Positions 12,701 through 50,898 of a stretch of DNA of 64,000 nucleotides are shown here, piece by piece; the stretch's first letter is position 1, and every line of letters starts with the position of its first letter. Under the pieces are notes generated by a model. That model made no database searches, was not told the origin of the DNA, and was given only the letters and a program-made list of their open reading frames with translations. Location: positions 18,241,218-18,305,217 of the forward strand of contig NC_072456.1 of NCBI RefSeq assembly GCF_027596085.1. The letters run 5' to 3'. The position numbers were made by a program, and so were the translations under genes. The stretch is from Anoplopoma fimbria (lineage: Eukaryota > Chordata > Actinopteri > Perciformes > Anoplopomatidae).

Positions 12701-13481
12701 CAAATATCTTGTCTGACATTTGTCTCAATAGCACGTATGATAGTTGACAAAATAACAATTCTTAAGATTCAATCATCCACATTTTCATTCGTTAGTTAAT
12801 ATTATTTTTCATAATGTAAGATTTAATTATGTAAGCTGATTAGTTCAGTCCAATAGTTGTCCTACTACTGCTACTAGTAGTAGAACTGCTTTTAATGTCT
12901 GAGGAATGCTGTGTGTTTTAACTTTTTAGTGTGTAGCTCTTAATGATGATTTTAAATGTCTGTAAAGCGTCTTTGAGAACTTTGAAAAGCGCTCTATAAA
13001 TATAATGTATTATTTATTAGTATTAAACTACACTGTGTGTATTTTTGTATAATGTACTTTTTCCCTTTCTTCACTAGGTTGAGTGCTGACAGCCCGTTCC
13101 ATGCAGAGCACGGCTGGGAGCAAGACAGGAACATCAAGAAAGGGAAGATCCAGTTTGGACGCTGTTACCCCGGTCTGTCAGAGGGGGCATTAAACTTCAT
13201 GAAGAGCAGCCTGAATAACAAATCCTGGTGAGTTTCTCTCTAAAAACTGCAATTCTGAATTAGGAATGTGAGAATCCTAATATGATATTTAACTTTGTAG
13301 GGGGAGACCCACTGCGGCCGAGTGTCTCCAGAACCCATGGCTGCGTGCCCATCGTCCCCCACACAAAGGCCGACACTCCAAAGTGTGTTTCTCCACGGAC
13401 AAGCTTAAAGATCACCTCAAGCAGAAGGAGGAGAAACGAGACTTGGTCCGCACCAAGCTCCAAGGTCCCTTCTTCCAGTGA
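212..13481 (+). CDS. obscn: Obscurin, C-terminal part (Ig, kinase 1, FN3, kinase 2); 5' end outside window
   Basis: Giant sarcomeric protein that links myofibrils to sarcoplasmic reticulum and carries two kinase domains of the MLCK/titin group. Exons (phase checked): 212-325, 464-631, 1220-1322, 1411-1540, 1640-1745, 3548-3656, 3900-4030, 4109-4221, 4456-4624, 4800-4887, 4965-5165, 5268-5328, 5410-5487, 5577-5749, 5928-5954, 6071-6223, 6760-6805, 6917-6994, 7193-8936, 9170-9298, 9421-9543, 10268-10435, 10594-10699, 11181-11420, 11872-12095, 12450-12546, 13078-13227, 13301-13481. They total 5210 nt, and after the first two bases give 1736 codons including the TGA at 13479-13481. Kinase 1 (AAKF, HLDIKPDN, DFGF) and FN3 (GVLLVWKPV) resemble human obscurin more than SPEG, and guk1 lies next door as in human 1q42. 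All introns are GT-AG except a GC donor at 10436. Which teleost copy (a or b) it is cannot be told. Confidence 0.9.
752..1070. repeat. (ACT)n trinucleotide tract decaying into ACT-rich sequence
   Basis: A nearly pure ACT/CTA repeat runs from 752 to 797. Degenerate ACT-rich sequence continues to about 1070, inside an obscn intron. An open frame across it encodes poly-Thr and is not a gene. Confidence 0.9.
1220..1745 (+). other. obscn: obscn Ig domain in three exons plus acidic tail
   Basis: Exons 1220-1322, 1411-1540 and 1640-1745 encode a second I-set Ig. Visible are PPRFVSRL at the A strand, the B-strand Cys in FTCST, the core Trp in WLKDG, and the F-strand signature ADIGQYECE. The third exon finishes the G strand (LSNEFG) and runs into a short acidic stretch ending at LPPK. 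Residues in that last exon include three extra Cys (CIKCKAGLC), which is uncommon for such a tail. The donor is at 1746. Confidence 0.85.
1746..3547 (+). other. obscn intron (1.8 kb), no exon recognised
   Basis: This is one of the longest introns of the gene in the window. It is AT-rich. Several short open frames occur, but none has an Ig, FN3 or kinase signature with matching splice phase. A cassette exon cannot be excluded. Confidence 0.6.
3548..4030 (+). other. obscn: obscn inter-Ig linker exons
   Basis: Exons 3548-3656 and 3900-4030 join in phase to their neighbours and encode a non-globular linker of about 80 residues between the second and third Ig. The first exon has a hydrophobic/charged stretch (AFVKKWLQTDFSP). 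The second carries an acidic run (LEEEEEIYISEQM). No known domain is recognised. The donor of the first exon is GTAAGT at 3657. Confidence 0.75.
4109..4624 (+). other. obscn: obscn Ig domain directly before kinase 1
   Basis: Exons 4109-4221 and 4456-4624 encode an I-set Ig: PPSIQVS at the A strand, core Trp in IQWYK, and EDSGIYTCFAYN with the F-strand Cys, followed by ELTVEE. The position expected for the B-strand Cys is Thr (PATFTAI), so the canonical disulfide probably cannot form. The fold is otherwise intact. It abuts the kinase 1 leader exon at 4800. Confidence 0.85.
4800..6994 (+). other. obscn: obscn protein kinase domain 1 (catalytic motifs intact)
   Basis: Nine exons (4800-4887 through 6917-6994) encode a complete Ser/Thr kinase fold: glycine loop IGRGTFGVV, ATP-binding Lys in AAKF, catalytic loop HLDIKPDN, metal-binding DFG in CDFGFC, TPEFVAPE at the end of the activation segment, SVGVLAY in helix F and RPSAFECLSHEWL in helix I. 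HLD replaces HRD but the catalytic Asp is present, so an active enzyme is plausible. The domain is followed by KRKWQRSL, which human obscurin also has at this point. The intron between 6223 and 6760 splits the RP of helix I from the upstream exon. Confidence 0.92.
7193..9298 (+). other. obscn: obscn long Ser/Arg-rich linker after kinase 1
   Basis: A single 1744-nt exon (7193-8936) plus exon 9170-9298 encode about 620 residues of low-complexity linker between kinase 1 and FN3. It opens with the conserved tail of kinase 1 (LRHIPELL), then a Ser-rich and Glu-rich stretch, then PRGSVIRSTFY, whose counterpart occurs in human obscurin. Basic-Ser motifs recur: RRSFSGR, RRGSVQP, RSRSLDE, RRRGSVAP, RTRSNPN, RHASAP, FRRQSW. 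These fit basophilic kinase or 14-3-3 docking sites (inference). The true exon ends at the donor at 8937, before the chance stop at 8969. Confidence 0.9.
9421..10435 (+). other. obscn: obscn fibronectin type III domain
   Basis: Exons 9421-9543 and 10268-10435 encode one FN3 fold: GGVLLVWKPV (B strand with Trp), VTYCVQYC (C strand), and YVFRIGCITKTGAGPFSD (F/G strands with the Tyr/Arg and GxGPxS pattern). It follows the linker directly; no Ig fold lies between them. The second exon ends at 10435 with a GC donor (AAG then GCAAGA), one of the rare but functional GC-AG introns. Confidence 0.9.
12189..12203 (+). CDS. obscn: Possible 15-nt alternative microexon in kinase 2 activation loop
   Basis: A CAG acceptor (12186-12188) and a GTACGC donor flank 15 nt that keep the phase on both sides. 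Inclusion would add DCRSK between DLG and APE. Without it the flanking exons also join in phase, so it would be optional. It shares an 11-nt match with the upstream exon end and donor (12089-12099 versus 12197-12207). Confidence 0.4.
12224..12244. repeat. (GGAT)n short tandem repeat
   Basis: About five GGAT units lie just downstream of the possible microexon in the obscn intron. Confidence 0.85.
12671..12752. repeat. Near-perfect inverted repeat (35-bp arms, 12-nt loop)
   Basis: Arms 12671-12705 and 12718-12752 are reverse complements with two mismatches, separated by 12 nt, inside the obscn intron before exon 13078. The outer ends read TTTTGTCAAC and GTTGACAAAA. It could be a fold-back MITE or a transcribed hairpin. 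No flanking target-site duplication is obvious. Confidence 0.85.
12900..13025 (+). mobile_element. Non-LTR retrotransposon 3' tail fragment (fish LINE-like)
   Basis: The stretch around 12955-13020 (TGTAAAGCGTCTTTGAG, then AAAAGCGCTCTATAAATA, then a TATTATT-like end) resembles the recurrent 3' end of teleost LINEs and LINE-mobilised SINEs. The 5' limit is not visible. It sits in an obscn intron in sense orientation. Confidence 0.55.
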
Positions 13482-13940
13482 GGCACCACTGTGGGGGCCT
13501 TTTAGAAACTACGCAGCCTTATAGCAGCACATTTCATGTCAGCTGATAGTTTCATGTGTGGCTGGTTTCTGGCTAGCTGGAGCCAGGCCAGATCTCTAAA
13601 ATCATTTTAGTATCCTGATTTTGAAAATGTGATGCGTCTTAATGAGTTTTTAAAGTGTTTCATAGTGTTTTGATCCATTGTATATGTTAGTGTGCTTTGG
13701 TTTAAATGGAAACAAATCAGGGAGAAGGTTTCGTCTAAGAGTGCATTGGATTTTGTGACACCAGAAACTGTTATTTTGCTCCTCGGTATCAGACAGATGC
13801 ACGTTTTTGGCCTTAAAGTGAAAACTGTTTTTTCTGCCATTCTTCTTTTTACAGAAGGCAAATGTTTTTCTGAGTGATTTATTGTATTTAAAAATGTTCA
13901 CGTTTTGCCTTAAATTAAATGTACAAATGGTAAGTTGATT
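13482..13940 (+). other. obscn: obscn 3' UTR with candidate poly(A) signal
   Basis: No coding sequence follows the stop at 13481. The ATTAAA at 13914-13919 is the best candidate poly(A) signal I see on the plus strand. The end of the UTR is inferred. Confidence 0.45.
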
Positions 13941-14644
13941 AGATATATAGGTTTTACCGAATGCTTCTAAGTTTCATAATAATTAAATATTGTGTTGGTC
14001 ACCCACCAGAATGAGTTGATGGATGAAAGATTAATTAAATGGCACAAAAGTGGTCAGTCATTGTCCTCATGTTCTTTACTCAGTCTAATTTGCACACTAA
14101 CATGCAAAAGTACATGCAAATGTTTTAAATGTTATATATGCAGTGATTTTATCTCAGATGCACAGATTTCCTTGATAGTTACATTTTATGCAGCATGTGA
14201 GTAATTATTTAAATACCCTAATATTAGTTACAGTAGTTATACACTTAACTAATAGGGAATTTATTTCTACTGTCTGAGAATTCAACAACAACTATTTTGA
14301 AGGGGGGTACTGACCGGTGGTACTAATGTGGACTCAATTTAGGCCAGTGTGAAACTTTGGCTTGTGAAGACCAAATGAAGCACTGAATTTGAATTTGGCA
14401 GTTTTACCTATTTGTCTTTTTTCATGGCAGCTGAGCCAGCTGGCACAGATGTTCACACCTAGACATCAATCACTGGTTTTACTAAATCTAACATAACCCC
14501 CATTCCATCAGTGAAGAACAAACATCTTTCAATTCAGAGTCTCTTTTACATCTGAGCATCAGTGAGCATGAAACTGTACTGAGTAAACCTCCGACCATAT
14601 AACAAAGAGAACAAAAGAAAAACAAATGTTTCTCAAGATGAAAG
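13941..14644. other. Intergenic gap between converging obscn and guk1
   Basis: AT-rich sequence lies between the two gene ends. No coding or RNA gene is recognised. Confidence 0.5.
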
Positions 14645-14650
14645 TTTATT
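14645..14650 (-). terminator. guk1: guk1 poly(A) signal AATAAA
   Basis: TTTATT on the plus strand reads AATAAA on the minus strand, about 105 nt past the guk1 stop codon. Confidence 0.65.
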
Positions 14651-14755
14651 TCAGATCTGGTCATTTGCAGTCAGTGAAGATTGAGTTATTCAGGCCAGAG
14701 TCCCACGTTTTGGTTCTTCTGTCCAGCAGATTAATGACTGGTTACCGTTTCCTAC

Positions 14756-17700
14756 TTATGATTTTGTCTCCTGAATTTTCTGGATTTCCTGTTTAAAGAG
14801 AAATTAAGATATTGTTTTATCCGTTCAACCAATGGTCTTATTCAGAGCGTCATGAATATTCAATGGTGTATGCAACAGATGGCATGGAATAGTTCCAAAG
14901 TATTTGTTAAATAAGTAAGAGAAAGGATAATTTATGGTTTTACTTACTTCATTGAGGATATCTTTGAGCTCCTCGTAAGCTTTCTCTAAGTCATCATTGA
15001 TGATAATAACATCAAACACCCCGGGCTCGTTACCTAGAGGGGAGAATTGGATCAGCTGCAGTGGTTGTCTTTATTTCAGCATCATATCCACAAAGAGCAG
15101 CTGAGAAACTTACTGAGCTCCATATCGATGCGCGCTGCCTCCAAGCGTTTCTGTAAACTCTCCTCTGTTTCTGTCTGTCGGTCCCTCAGACGTGTTTCCT
15201 GAGAAAGACAATAAAACAGCATCTTTGAACCAAGAGCTGCTCCGCGAAGTAACACAACAGCTTTCATGTCTGCACAAATTTCACAAGGCTGTATTTGTTT
15301 GACATTTTTCTCGGAACAACTTGTGTCTCAGTATTTAAGAATATTTTCAAAGGAAATCTTGGAATGAATTTATTATAATTATCAAAATATACACAGAAAA
15401 ACCTAAAATAAATGTAAGAAATGAGCATCTATATCACTTATTTACAGCCCACTTTGCACAAACAAGAACAGAGCTTAATGAATACAGTATTTGCATGGAA
15501 ATATTGCGCTATTTTCTTTCATTAATGCAATATAAAAAGTTGGACATTTACCAGGATCTCCATGGATGGAGGCTGAATGGAGATGTAGATAGGGTTCAGG
15601 TCAGTCTCTTTAATCCTCCTCACCCCCTGGATGTCCACATCTAAGATGCAGATTTTGTTCATGGCCAGCACGTCTTCTATGGCAGCTTTGCTACAGAATC
15701 AAAGCGTTGTTAAATTACAAAATCATATAAAACAAGAGGCTCTTTAAACCACCAGGACTACACATCTGAACATGGACGGGGCTTGGCGATGTTCAACCAG
15801 GTATGGAGAGTGTAATCGTGTCATTTTGTGCTTGTCACACATAGTGACTAAAGTAAGAGGATCGCTGCCTTGGTCCAAGCTGCTCAGACTCGCACAGTGA
15901 GTGCGTGTTACATCCAGAATAAGAGGGAGAGATTAAACGTGACCCACAATGCTGAGCCGCAGCGTTGCTCTTTTTGACCTTAGGGGGGTTAAAGATCCAC
16001 CATCTGTCACCAGACTATTATATATATCCTCTTGATCCCTGTGGCAAAGCCTGATAGTAGGCTATTTTGTAAGACAACAGTCTTAGTTTCTATTGAATTA
16101 ATTTTAAACATTATCACTGACACTGATACTTTATTGTGTTTTCACTAATATTAACTCAGCTTTTCATCCATGCTGTGGGTGGAAAAGCTACTGAAACAGC
16201 ATTTAGAACAACAAAAACACTCCAAACATACAGGTAATGTTCTTTTTTTTGCAGGAGAGATGCTTGCTAAGACACTGCCCCTTAAGTGGCCTTGGTCTTC
16301 AAAATGAATGCTTTTATAAAATGTGTACCAAAAGCGATCGTGCATCTAAATAATAGACATTTTCTGAGGTTGCACTTGATTACATGGTGAAAAATATGGT
16401 GGCATGCATGCAGGGATGCAAAAATGTACCTCGTTCCATACAGGTTTCCGGAAAACTCAGCGTTTTCAATGAAGTCTCCGTTGTCAATTCCCTCCTGCAC
16501 GGCCTCTCTTGTTGAGAAGTGGTAGTCTGTGAGAAGCAACTTTAATAATGAATATAGCTCTGCTATGAAAACTTGCACAATGGAAAGAAATGATTGAAGA
16601 GTGATGATGGAAATCAAATAAACCCTCGCTAAAGTTTTTAGTGGGTCCAGTTTCATCACAGTGATCTCAGGCTAAGGGAAAGAACATTCAGTCACAAAGG
16701 CTAAATTGTTGACAATTTCCTGGATAGTGTAAGATGTTGTAAGATGTTCTCCTAAGTGTAAGATGTTCTCCTCTAAGCCAGCTTTGAGACTGTGTGTCTA
16801 TAGTATACAGACATTAGCTAAGGAGAAAAGCTTGGAAAGATAAGTTATGTGTTTTTTCTTTTACTTTTTGTAAATATGCCTTTAGTATAATTGTTACAGA
16901 GCACATTATATTGTCCATACCAGATCCATAGGGCTACATCTTCACAACATCAAAACCTCTGGGGATCTAAAACTGTGAGAGTTTAAGAAACAAATGACTT
17001 CTACTGATGGACACTGCGATAGCACACAATCATTAGCATGAGAACATGAAGGAGTCCGCTCAGACTGAAGTAACAATATAAAGGGAAACGCTGGATATAA
17101 TAGGAAGTGGCTGTGCTGTAAACAAATAGATAATAAGCCTGAAAACATGGACAGACATTGCTTTTAAACAGCATTCAAGAAAACTGCACCACATGAAATA
17201 TTCTGATGCAAGATCAAAACCTCAGTCCGACCCAAAGGAAGCAAATCAATGGTTGTGTTCTAGATTAATACATTTATTTTAACAACGTCTGATTTGTCAG
17301 TAGTAATTAAAATATGGCATCTTATAAAAGAACAGTTATCTTTTTAACACAACAATTAAATGGGCATGACAGCAGTGTTTGAAAAGCTCAAACCGATCCC
17401 CTATATAGCAAAATAACTCTACGTTATGAATCTTTCTCCTGAGATGCTAATGGTTGCTTGCAAATCATCATTGGTCCACCAGCCACAGTTGGAAAGGGGA
17501 CACACAAAACCTTATGGGACTGGAAATGGGAATCACTACCGAGGCATCACAGGGGGCTATTTTCAAAAGCTTTTTACTCCAAAGTGTAAACTGTCCAGAT
17601 TCCTTAGATCATTAAACATTTTTTTTCTTCTCTTTTTGTTAGTCACATGACTAGTTCCTATACAAAGTCCAATGGCAGTGTGCCAGGATGATGAAAGTAA

Positions 17701-18590
17701 CCCCTCTGCCTTAAAAACTGGTCACCTTTATCTGTGGTTTCTGATTCGTTTGGACACGGAAAAGAGGTAGATTTTTTTATGTCTTCAGAGGAGAAGACGG
17801 CTGCTATGGGTAGTAAAGAAGCCCCCAGAAGCATTGGGAGCTTGTTCAGCCCTATGGAGAAAGCAAAAAAGGCACAGAAGAGGGTTATCCCTTTATATCA
17901 AGCGAGCCATACAGATTGGATAAAGTATTTGTTCAGTTCACTTGGGAGTAAGAAGTGTTGTGGGTGTTATTTTAGAACGGGCAGGGAGGGGAGGCTGGAA
18001 AATATGGCACAAACACAAAAAGCAAAGAGGTGTAAAATACTCTTTGAATCAAACTTCTACTGTTTCAACAAATTTGAATCACAGAGCATCATGGTCCTAT
18101 TGCCCTGCCAGGGTGCTCAAAACATCAGTTACCCACTTGTAACACTTGTGAAGATGCTAAAAACTCTGTTTTGACTGTACCTTTGCCATCTTCCTCTCCT
18201 GGTCGAGGATTTCTTGTTGTGTCTGTGAGGAGAGGATTTCATCATCAAAACCCTCCCAGAAATAAGATAATGAATCATCAGTTATGTTGCGTTTGATAGA
18301 TATTAAAGTGGAATTGCCACAAAGTCTCATTAAAATATTTACTGATTTAACAAAGCATTTATTGGCATGTTCAGAATTTAAGCTTCATTCATGCTGAGAG
18401 ACTGTCCCTCCTGTCCAACTTCCTGCTCAGAAAGGATGTTGTGACGGAGGCCAGTAGCCAGTTGGCGAACAAACGTACGTGACACGCTGAATCCGAAGAT
18501 GCCCTCGTGTTCCCTCATCAGCCTCTTCATCAGAGTACTCTTCCCTGCTCCAGAGGGGCCGCTCAGCACCACAGGTCTCGGTCCTGACAT
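14756..18590 (-). CDS. guk1: Guanylate kinase (GMP kinase), complete
   Basis: Cytosolic enzyme of nucleotide salvage: ATP + GMP to ADP + GDP. Exons in transcript order on the minus strand: 18590-18479, 18222-18181, 16526-16430, 15690-15552, 15198-15114, 15033-14948, 14788-14756. They sum to 594 nt, 197 residues plus TAA, equal to the human length. Motifs: P-loop GPSGAGKST near residues 11-19, [17 protein letters not shown] (GMP-binding region), [26 protein letters not shown], the lid segment [11 protein letters not shown], and [14 protein letters not shown]. The ATG at 18588-18590 matches the usual MSGPRPVV start; a CAG acceptor lies 4 nt upstream, so a noncoding first exon is expected. All junctions are GT-AG. 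The gene converges tail to tail on obscn, as in the human OBSCN/GUK1 neighbourhood. Confidence 0.95.
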
Positions 18591-19583
18591 TGTTCTGTGA
18601 CAGACGGAAGGACAGGGACAGAGGAAGCTCAGGTTTATGCTAAGAGCAGAGTAAAATCAGATACAATGAGCCAGCGCAAATGTTGAGTTAAAGGTTTGGC
18701 AACCATTACTACAAAATAGAGCACAGGGCATTTTAGTGAGAATCCTTTTATACAGAACAAAAATGGTTTGGAATAAATTATTTTTGACCAAAACACCATT
18801 TCTATTATAATTAAATTAAGCTCACGAACTATCCAGTCAACGGGTCATAGGTGCAGTCAGGTTAATCCTTTGATCCAAGCTTTTTTTAACCACTACCCTG
18901 TCAGGTAGAAACATCCCAGCATGCATGCAGACCTTTGCACTATTGTGGTTTTAATCTCCACTCTTAAAGTCTACTTTCCTTAATTGAAATATTTCAACAC
19001 GTCCATGTCCTAATTGCTGACGTGGTAGACAGCCGGAGGCCCTGATTATAACGTTAAGAGTGCCTGTTAATGAAGTCAAGGCAGGTCAGCCAACAGGATT
19101 AATTGGATCTGGGCCAGGCGGCACACAGGGTCCAGGACAGGTGACCCATTTACCTGCTGTGCTAAAGAGACGGTGATACTTCAGGGACAATTCTGAATCA
19201 ATTCATTTAGAATCCCCATTAACACAATTACTTAATAATACAGTCAAAGTCTGTAGCAGTCAAAAAACATCCAACCTCCCCCTTCATCATCTTGTTTCTA
19301 CAAGTAATTCCCTGGCTTCACCTGCTGTTTTAGATAAAAAGTGAAAAGAGATCAAGAAAATCTGAATTTATTTTTTAACCTGCACATTAATTCAGAGCAT
19401 TTAAAATATCTAAGCAGACAACAAAACCGGTACATATATTATGAATGTGCAGTATGACAGGCTACAATTGAGCTGTACAGTGCAATTCAATTATAATGCA
19501 ACTTTCCTTTGGCTTAAGTTGAGGTTTGAACCTGAGTTTAAACTCACATTATTCGCATTAGTTATTACTATAGCTTTCCTTAC

Positions 19584-19700
19584 CTTTCCTCACGCAGCCT
19601 GTACAGTCCGTGTCGTAGAGACGTTCAATAGCAGATGAGTCTTCAATGAGGCTTCTTAATGGACTACAATGAGTGTATGTGTATGTGTGTCTTTGTAAGT
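19584..19700 (-). other. guk1: Probable guk1 untranslated first exon
   Basis: A good minus-strand donor (AAAG then GTAAGG) ends an exon at 19584, and no ATG is seen in the roughly 115 nt upstream on that strand. It would splice to the acceptor at 18595, 4 nt before the guk1 start. The 5' limit is a guess. Confidence 0.4.
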
Positions 19701-20690
19701 CTGATTCACCGAAGCAGCTCACTGTCAGTCTGAATTACCACCACCTCCCTTCAGCTCAATGACCAATCACATGTGTGCATGCTGTCTTGTTTTTATCCAC
19801 ACCATCCACACAGGAGCAGGTCACAAGAGCATGTGGGCAAGGTCAAAGGTTTTCATAAACAAATGATGGCGTACACTGCAGCAAAAGCTTTGTTCGCATT
19901 TATTATTCTGCTGGTAAACCAGAGACTTGTTGCTTGAGCACTAGAGTTTGGCTTTGCGAGGAAAAGACTTAAAGTTAAGGAGGTAAATATACTTTAATTA
20001 TTTCCAGGATTTCCTTTAATGATCATAAAAATCAAACAAAACTACACAAAGTTTCTCTGGAAGAAGTATTTTTTAACAGTGATTTATCCATGACAGTTTC
20101 AGCAAGGCCCTGTTCACACTCATAAAGTTCACATATTCATACTTGGAAGCTGCCCAGTGCAACCACAGTCTATTTGGCAGCTCCTCTAGAGCAAGTAGTT
20201 GGTTAAATGGTGGGAATGAGAGAAGCATATGGTCTGCTATTTCACTTTTCCCACTGCGATGGAGATACATTGTAGAAACTGGAAGATAAAAAAAAAGGAG
20301 TTTAAAACAGCTGACTGCTGATGGACTCCAAATGACATCATCCTGCTAATAACTATTATGAATTCAGGATTTTTAGTGCGTTTTCCTTCTCTGTGATTGG
20401 ATCTTGTAGTCTTCAGTCACACGCAGTAAAAGCTCAGAATAGCAGGGTTTAGTGTCCCTCGACTGCAGATGGGATGTGATGGGCTCTGCCTGACTAATCC
20501 TGCACTGACCCACTTCTTAAAGGGCGACTTCACCACTTCAGAGTCATCACAACAAGGCTCCCGCCAGGCCTAAACAAAACAAGGTGCTTACTGTCCGATC
20601 ACACTTAAAATCCACACACTCAACAGGTGAATATTCACGTTACCCCCCAAATAAGATACCTTGTGAAACAACTACTTTTTAGACACACGT
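19701..20690. other. Intergenic region between guk1 5' end and rnf220 3' end
   Basis: AT-rich sequence with short open frames only. The guk1 promoter should lie near 19.7-19.8 kb, but I see no clear TATA box. Nothing else is recognised. Confidence 0.5.
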
Positions 20691-21337
20691 TTTATTGTAG
20701 TAACATTGATAAAATTAGATTTAAGGAAACTATAAGAAACACATCAATGAGAAAGACAAAATGAGCCTGAATGTAATAAGATTATTGTGACTCTTTCCAA
20801 CCTACAGGAGCTAAACAAATAATAAATGATCTAATCAAAGACAAACTCTGTACAGTAAATCGGTTGGGTTGCTAGTCAACATCATTTACACACACACATC
20901 GATCCAAACTTACACAAAACTATGTACATGTGCTTTGCATGTGATTCAACTATTTTTTTTCTTCATAAAACAGAAAAAAGGGTTACAAAATCGATAAATA
21001 TTGTCCCAAAGTGTTGTTTTTTTTCTTTATTTGTTTTTCAGTGCCTGAGCTCTCAGTTGGTTTAAGATGCTTTTTCTGCTCTGTTAGATGTTGCAGCAGG
21101 AACACTTTTAATGTACAGGGCTGTAAAGGAAGGTCAAAGGTCACACTTTCTGCTCTTCAAATTGTCAGGGGTTAGTGGTTGTTAGGAGTACACTGACAGG
21201 GAGGACAAGTAGGTGTGAGGAGGAGGAGGAGGAGGAGGAGGATGAAGGAGGGAGTCTGTGACAGGCCAGCTGCCCACAAATCCACCCAATTGGTTAAAAC
21301 AGAATTATCCCTTCTCCTTATTGTGTGAGTGGCTGCG
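20691..21337 (-). other. rnf220: rnf220 3' UTR with candidate poly(A) signals
   Basis: Downstream of the stop at 21338, AATAAA occurs on the minus strand at 21026-21031 and 20691-20696. Either could end the transcript. A (GGA)n tract (CCT in the mRNA) at 21217-21242 lies within the UTR. Confidence 0.5.
21217..21242. repeat. (GGA)n microsatellite
   Basis: A run of about eight GGA units in the presumed 3' UTR of the RNF220-type gene. Confidence 0.9.
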
Positions 21338-49152
<27,815 letters not shown>

Positions 49153-49172
49153 TCACCTCCCTGTTAGTGGTG

Positions 49173-50288
49173 CTGAGGAGAGGGAGAGGAGAGGACACAC
49201 AGAGTCAGAGGAGAGTGCTGGGGTTGAGAGTAAAAAGCTGAGCTACAACAGGAATAGAAATGATAAATTGTTAAATATTTAGATTATTTTTTATTCCATA
49301 TAAAAAACCCTTACAAAAAAAGATTTTCTTTGTACCATTGCTGGATTCTAATAATTAATTTGACCTCCCTTAGTAAGAAATCATTTTAACAAGTTCACAT
49401 GGAATTCTTTTAATAATCAATGCCAAATCCCAGTGCCAAAATCCATGCCAAATCCCAGTTGCAACTCTAGATGCATTTTTACAATTAAAGTTTTGGACTA
49501 ATAATAGAAAAGTGTTGTGCCTGTAAATAATTACGACGGAATAAATTGTCAATAAAACACAAATAACCCTAGCCTAAAAGCAAAATTTGATAGTGAGAAC
49601 ACATTCAGAAAAATAATGATTTTTTTACGTGTAATAAATTAAATATTTTAGTAAATCAATAAATTGTCTGTTATGCTGATTGTGTCCAAACCTATAAAAT
49701 GTGAGGTGGGGATTTTTAAGTACATTAGATCCCCGGAATAGAAGTTTCCCAACATTTTTTTCCTAAAATGTAAAACGCCAAACTGTACAATAACATCAAA
49801 GAATAAACAGAGTTGAATTAATTGCACCTTATGTAAAAGCTTAGGAAACAGGTTGAACAATAATATATTAGATTCGGAAAAAAACTGCTTCATCCACTAA
49901 TTAGCTCCTTCCTTGTTTCTTAAACTGGAATGTAATGAAAATAATTGGTTCTTGGTAAAGGCCGAAATAAGAAAGTTAACTTTGAGCAAACTGATTCTCC
50001 TCAGTGAGATACATACTTTTTTTTTTTTTTAATCTACTTAATGAATAAACATCTGTTAAATGAACCAGAAGGAGAATGAAAGTTTGCGCGCTTCAGTGAC
50101 CAAAATCCACTCAACACACTTCACCTGAACAAATTGAAAATAGTGACTTTTTACATAATGTCAAAGCGCAAAGCTCAAGATCTGACCCTGCTATATTCCA
50201 GACATTCATGTTACATGTCACCGACGTAAAGAGTCGTTTCTAACCCGAGAACAGTTTTTCCAGCGGAGCGCACAAGTTCCTTCACTTC

Positions 50289-50334
<46 letters not shown>

Positions 50335-50454
50335 GACAAAGCTTCACAGCCGACAGAACACATGGCAATCAAACAACCAATTAAACCAATTTAAAAAAAA
50401 ACCAAACTAATCTGTAATCACACGCGTTATTACGCAGCATCAGCCGGCACTTAC
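49173..50454 (-). other. rnf220: rnf220 intron 1, with poly(A)40 tract
   Basis: AT-rich intron between the 5' UTR exon and first coding exon. A plus-strand run of 40 A occupies 50292-50331 (T40 in the transcript), about 120 bp past the donor. No other feature is recognised. Confidence 0.6.
50292..50331. repeat. Poly(A) homopolymer, 40 bp
   Basis: Forty consecutive A on the plus strand. Its length may be imprecise in an assembly. Confidence 0.95.
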
Positions 50455-50700
50455 CGCGTAAAGAGAGATATTTGATTTCGCCGTCAAACAACAACTCTCT
50501 GCTTCTCTCCAACTTCTGATTTCAAGGACGCGGCACTTTCTCTCCCGGTCGCGCAGGAAAGTGAGAAGAGAAAAAGAAAAAGAAGAAGAAGAAGAAGAAG
50601 AAGAGGAAGAAAAAAAAAACGCGCAGCTGCTGGCAGCGGCGGCTCCTTTCCCAGTCCTCCTCCAGATGTTTGGTGAGTGTTGAACAGCGAGTTTTTTTGT
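50455..50700 (-). promoter_or_regulatory. rnf220: rnf220 5' UTR exon and promoter region
   Basis: A strong minus-strand donor (ACGCG then GTAAGTGC) at 50454 ends an exon without a long frame. The sequence upstream on that strand is CpG-containing with a pyrimidine-rich (TTC)n tract (50580-50604 on the plus strand is AGA repeats), and farther upstream three runs of 9-10 G. This fits a TATA-less promoter. The transcription start is not determinable; the upper limit is a guess. Confidence 0.5.
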
Positions 50701-50829
50701 GCCGCCGAGATGTGTGGAGTTTAGGGAGGTGTTAGTGGCTGCGTCTCTGCGCTGGATCAGAGCATCAGTGAGTGGACTGGCTGCGGGTCGGTCTCTGTTG
50801 GTCTCTCCTTCATGCGCTCCGTGTGACAA

Positions 50830-50898
50830 CCCCCCCCCCTCTTTCCCTGCCCTCTTTCTCTGTAGCCCCCCCCCCTTCTCCGTTGCTCTCCCCCCCCC
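50830..50898 (-). promoter_or_regulatory. G-run cluster upstream of rnf220 (G-quadruplex candidate)
   Basis: Plus-strand C runs at 50830-50839, 50866-50875 and 50890-50898 are G runs of 10, 10 and 9 on the rnf220 sense strand, just upstream of the presumed first exon. Confidence 0.5.

Larger units (their letters stand above)
10594..13481 (+). other. obscn: obscn protein kinase domain 2 and C-terminus
   Basis: Exons 10594-10699, 11181-11420, 11872-12095, 12450-12546, 13078-13227 and 13301-13481. The glycine loop is degenerate (INRGRFSVV, lacking the first and third Gly). The ATP-binding Lys is in FVAKITPY, the catalytic loop reads HLDLKSDN, DFG is replaced by DLG (IVDLGSAQ), then KAPEILEG and TDVWAIGYLSFIM. 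The metal-binding Asp remains, so activity is uncertain rather than excluded. The protein ends with a basic helix-like tail (KQKEEKRDLVRTKL) and stops at 13481. Confidence 0.9.

Noticed and set aside
4800..13481. SPEG (striated-muscle kinase) as the identity of the kinase gene
   Set aside because: SPEG has the same domain order, but the motifs here (AAKF followed by LPLRSSTRT, HLDIKPDNILM, GVLLVWKPV, GRFSVV) resemble obscurin more, and guk1 is next door as for human OBSCN.
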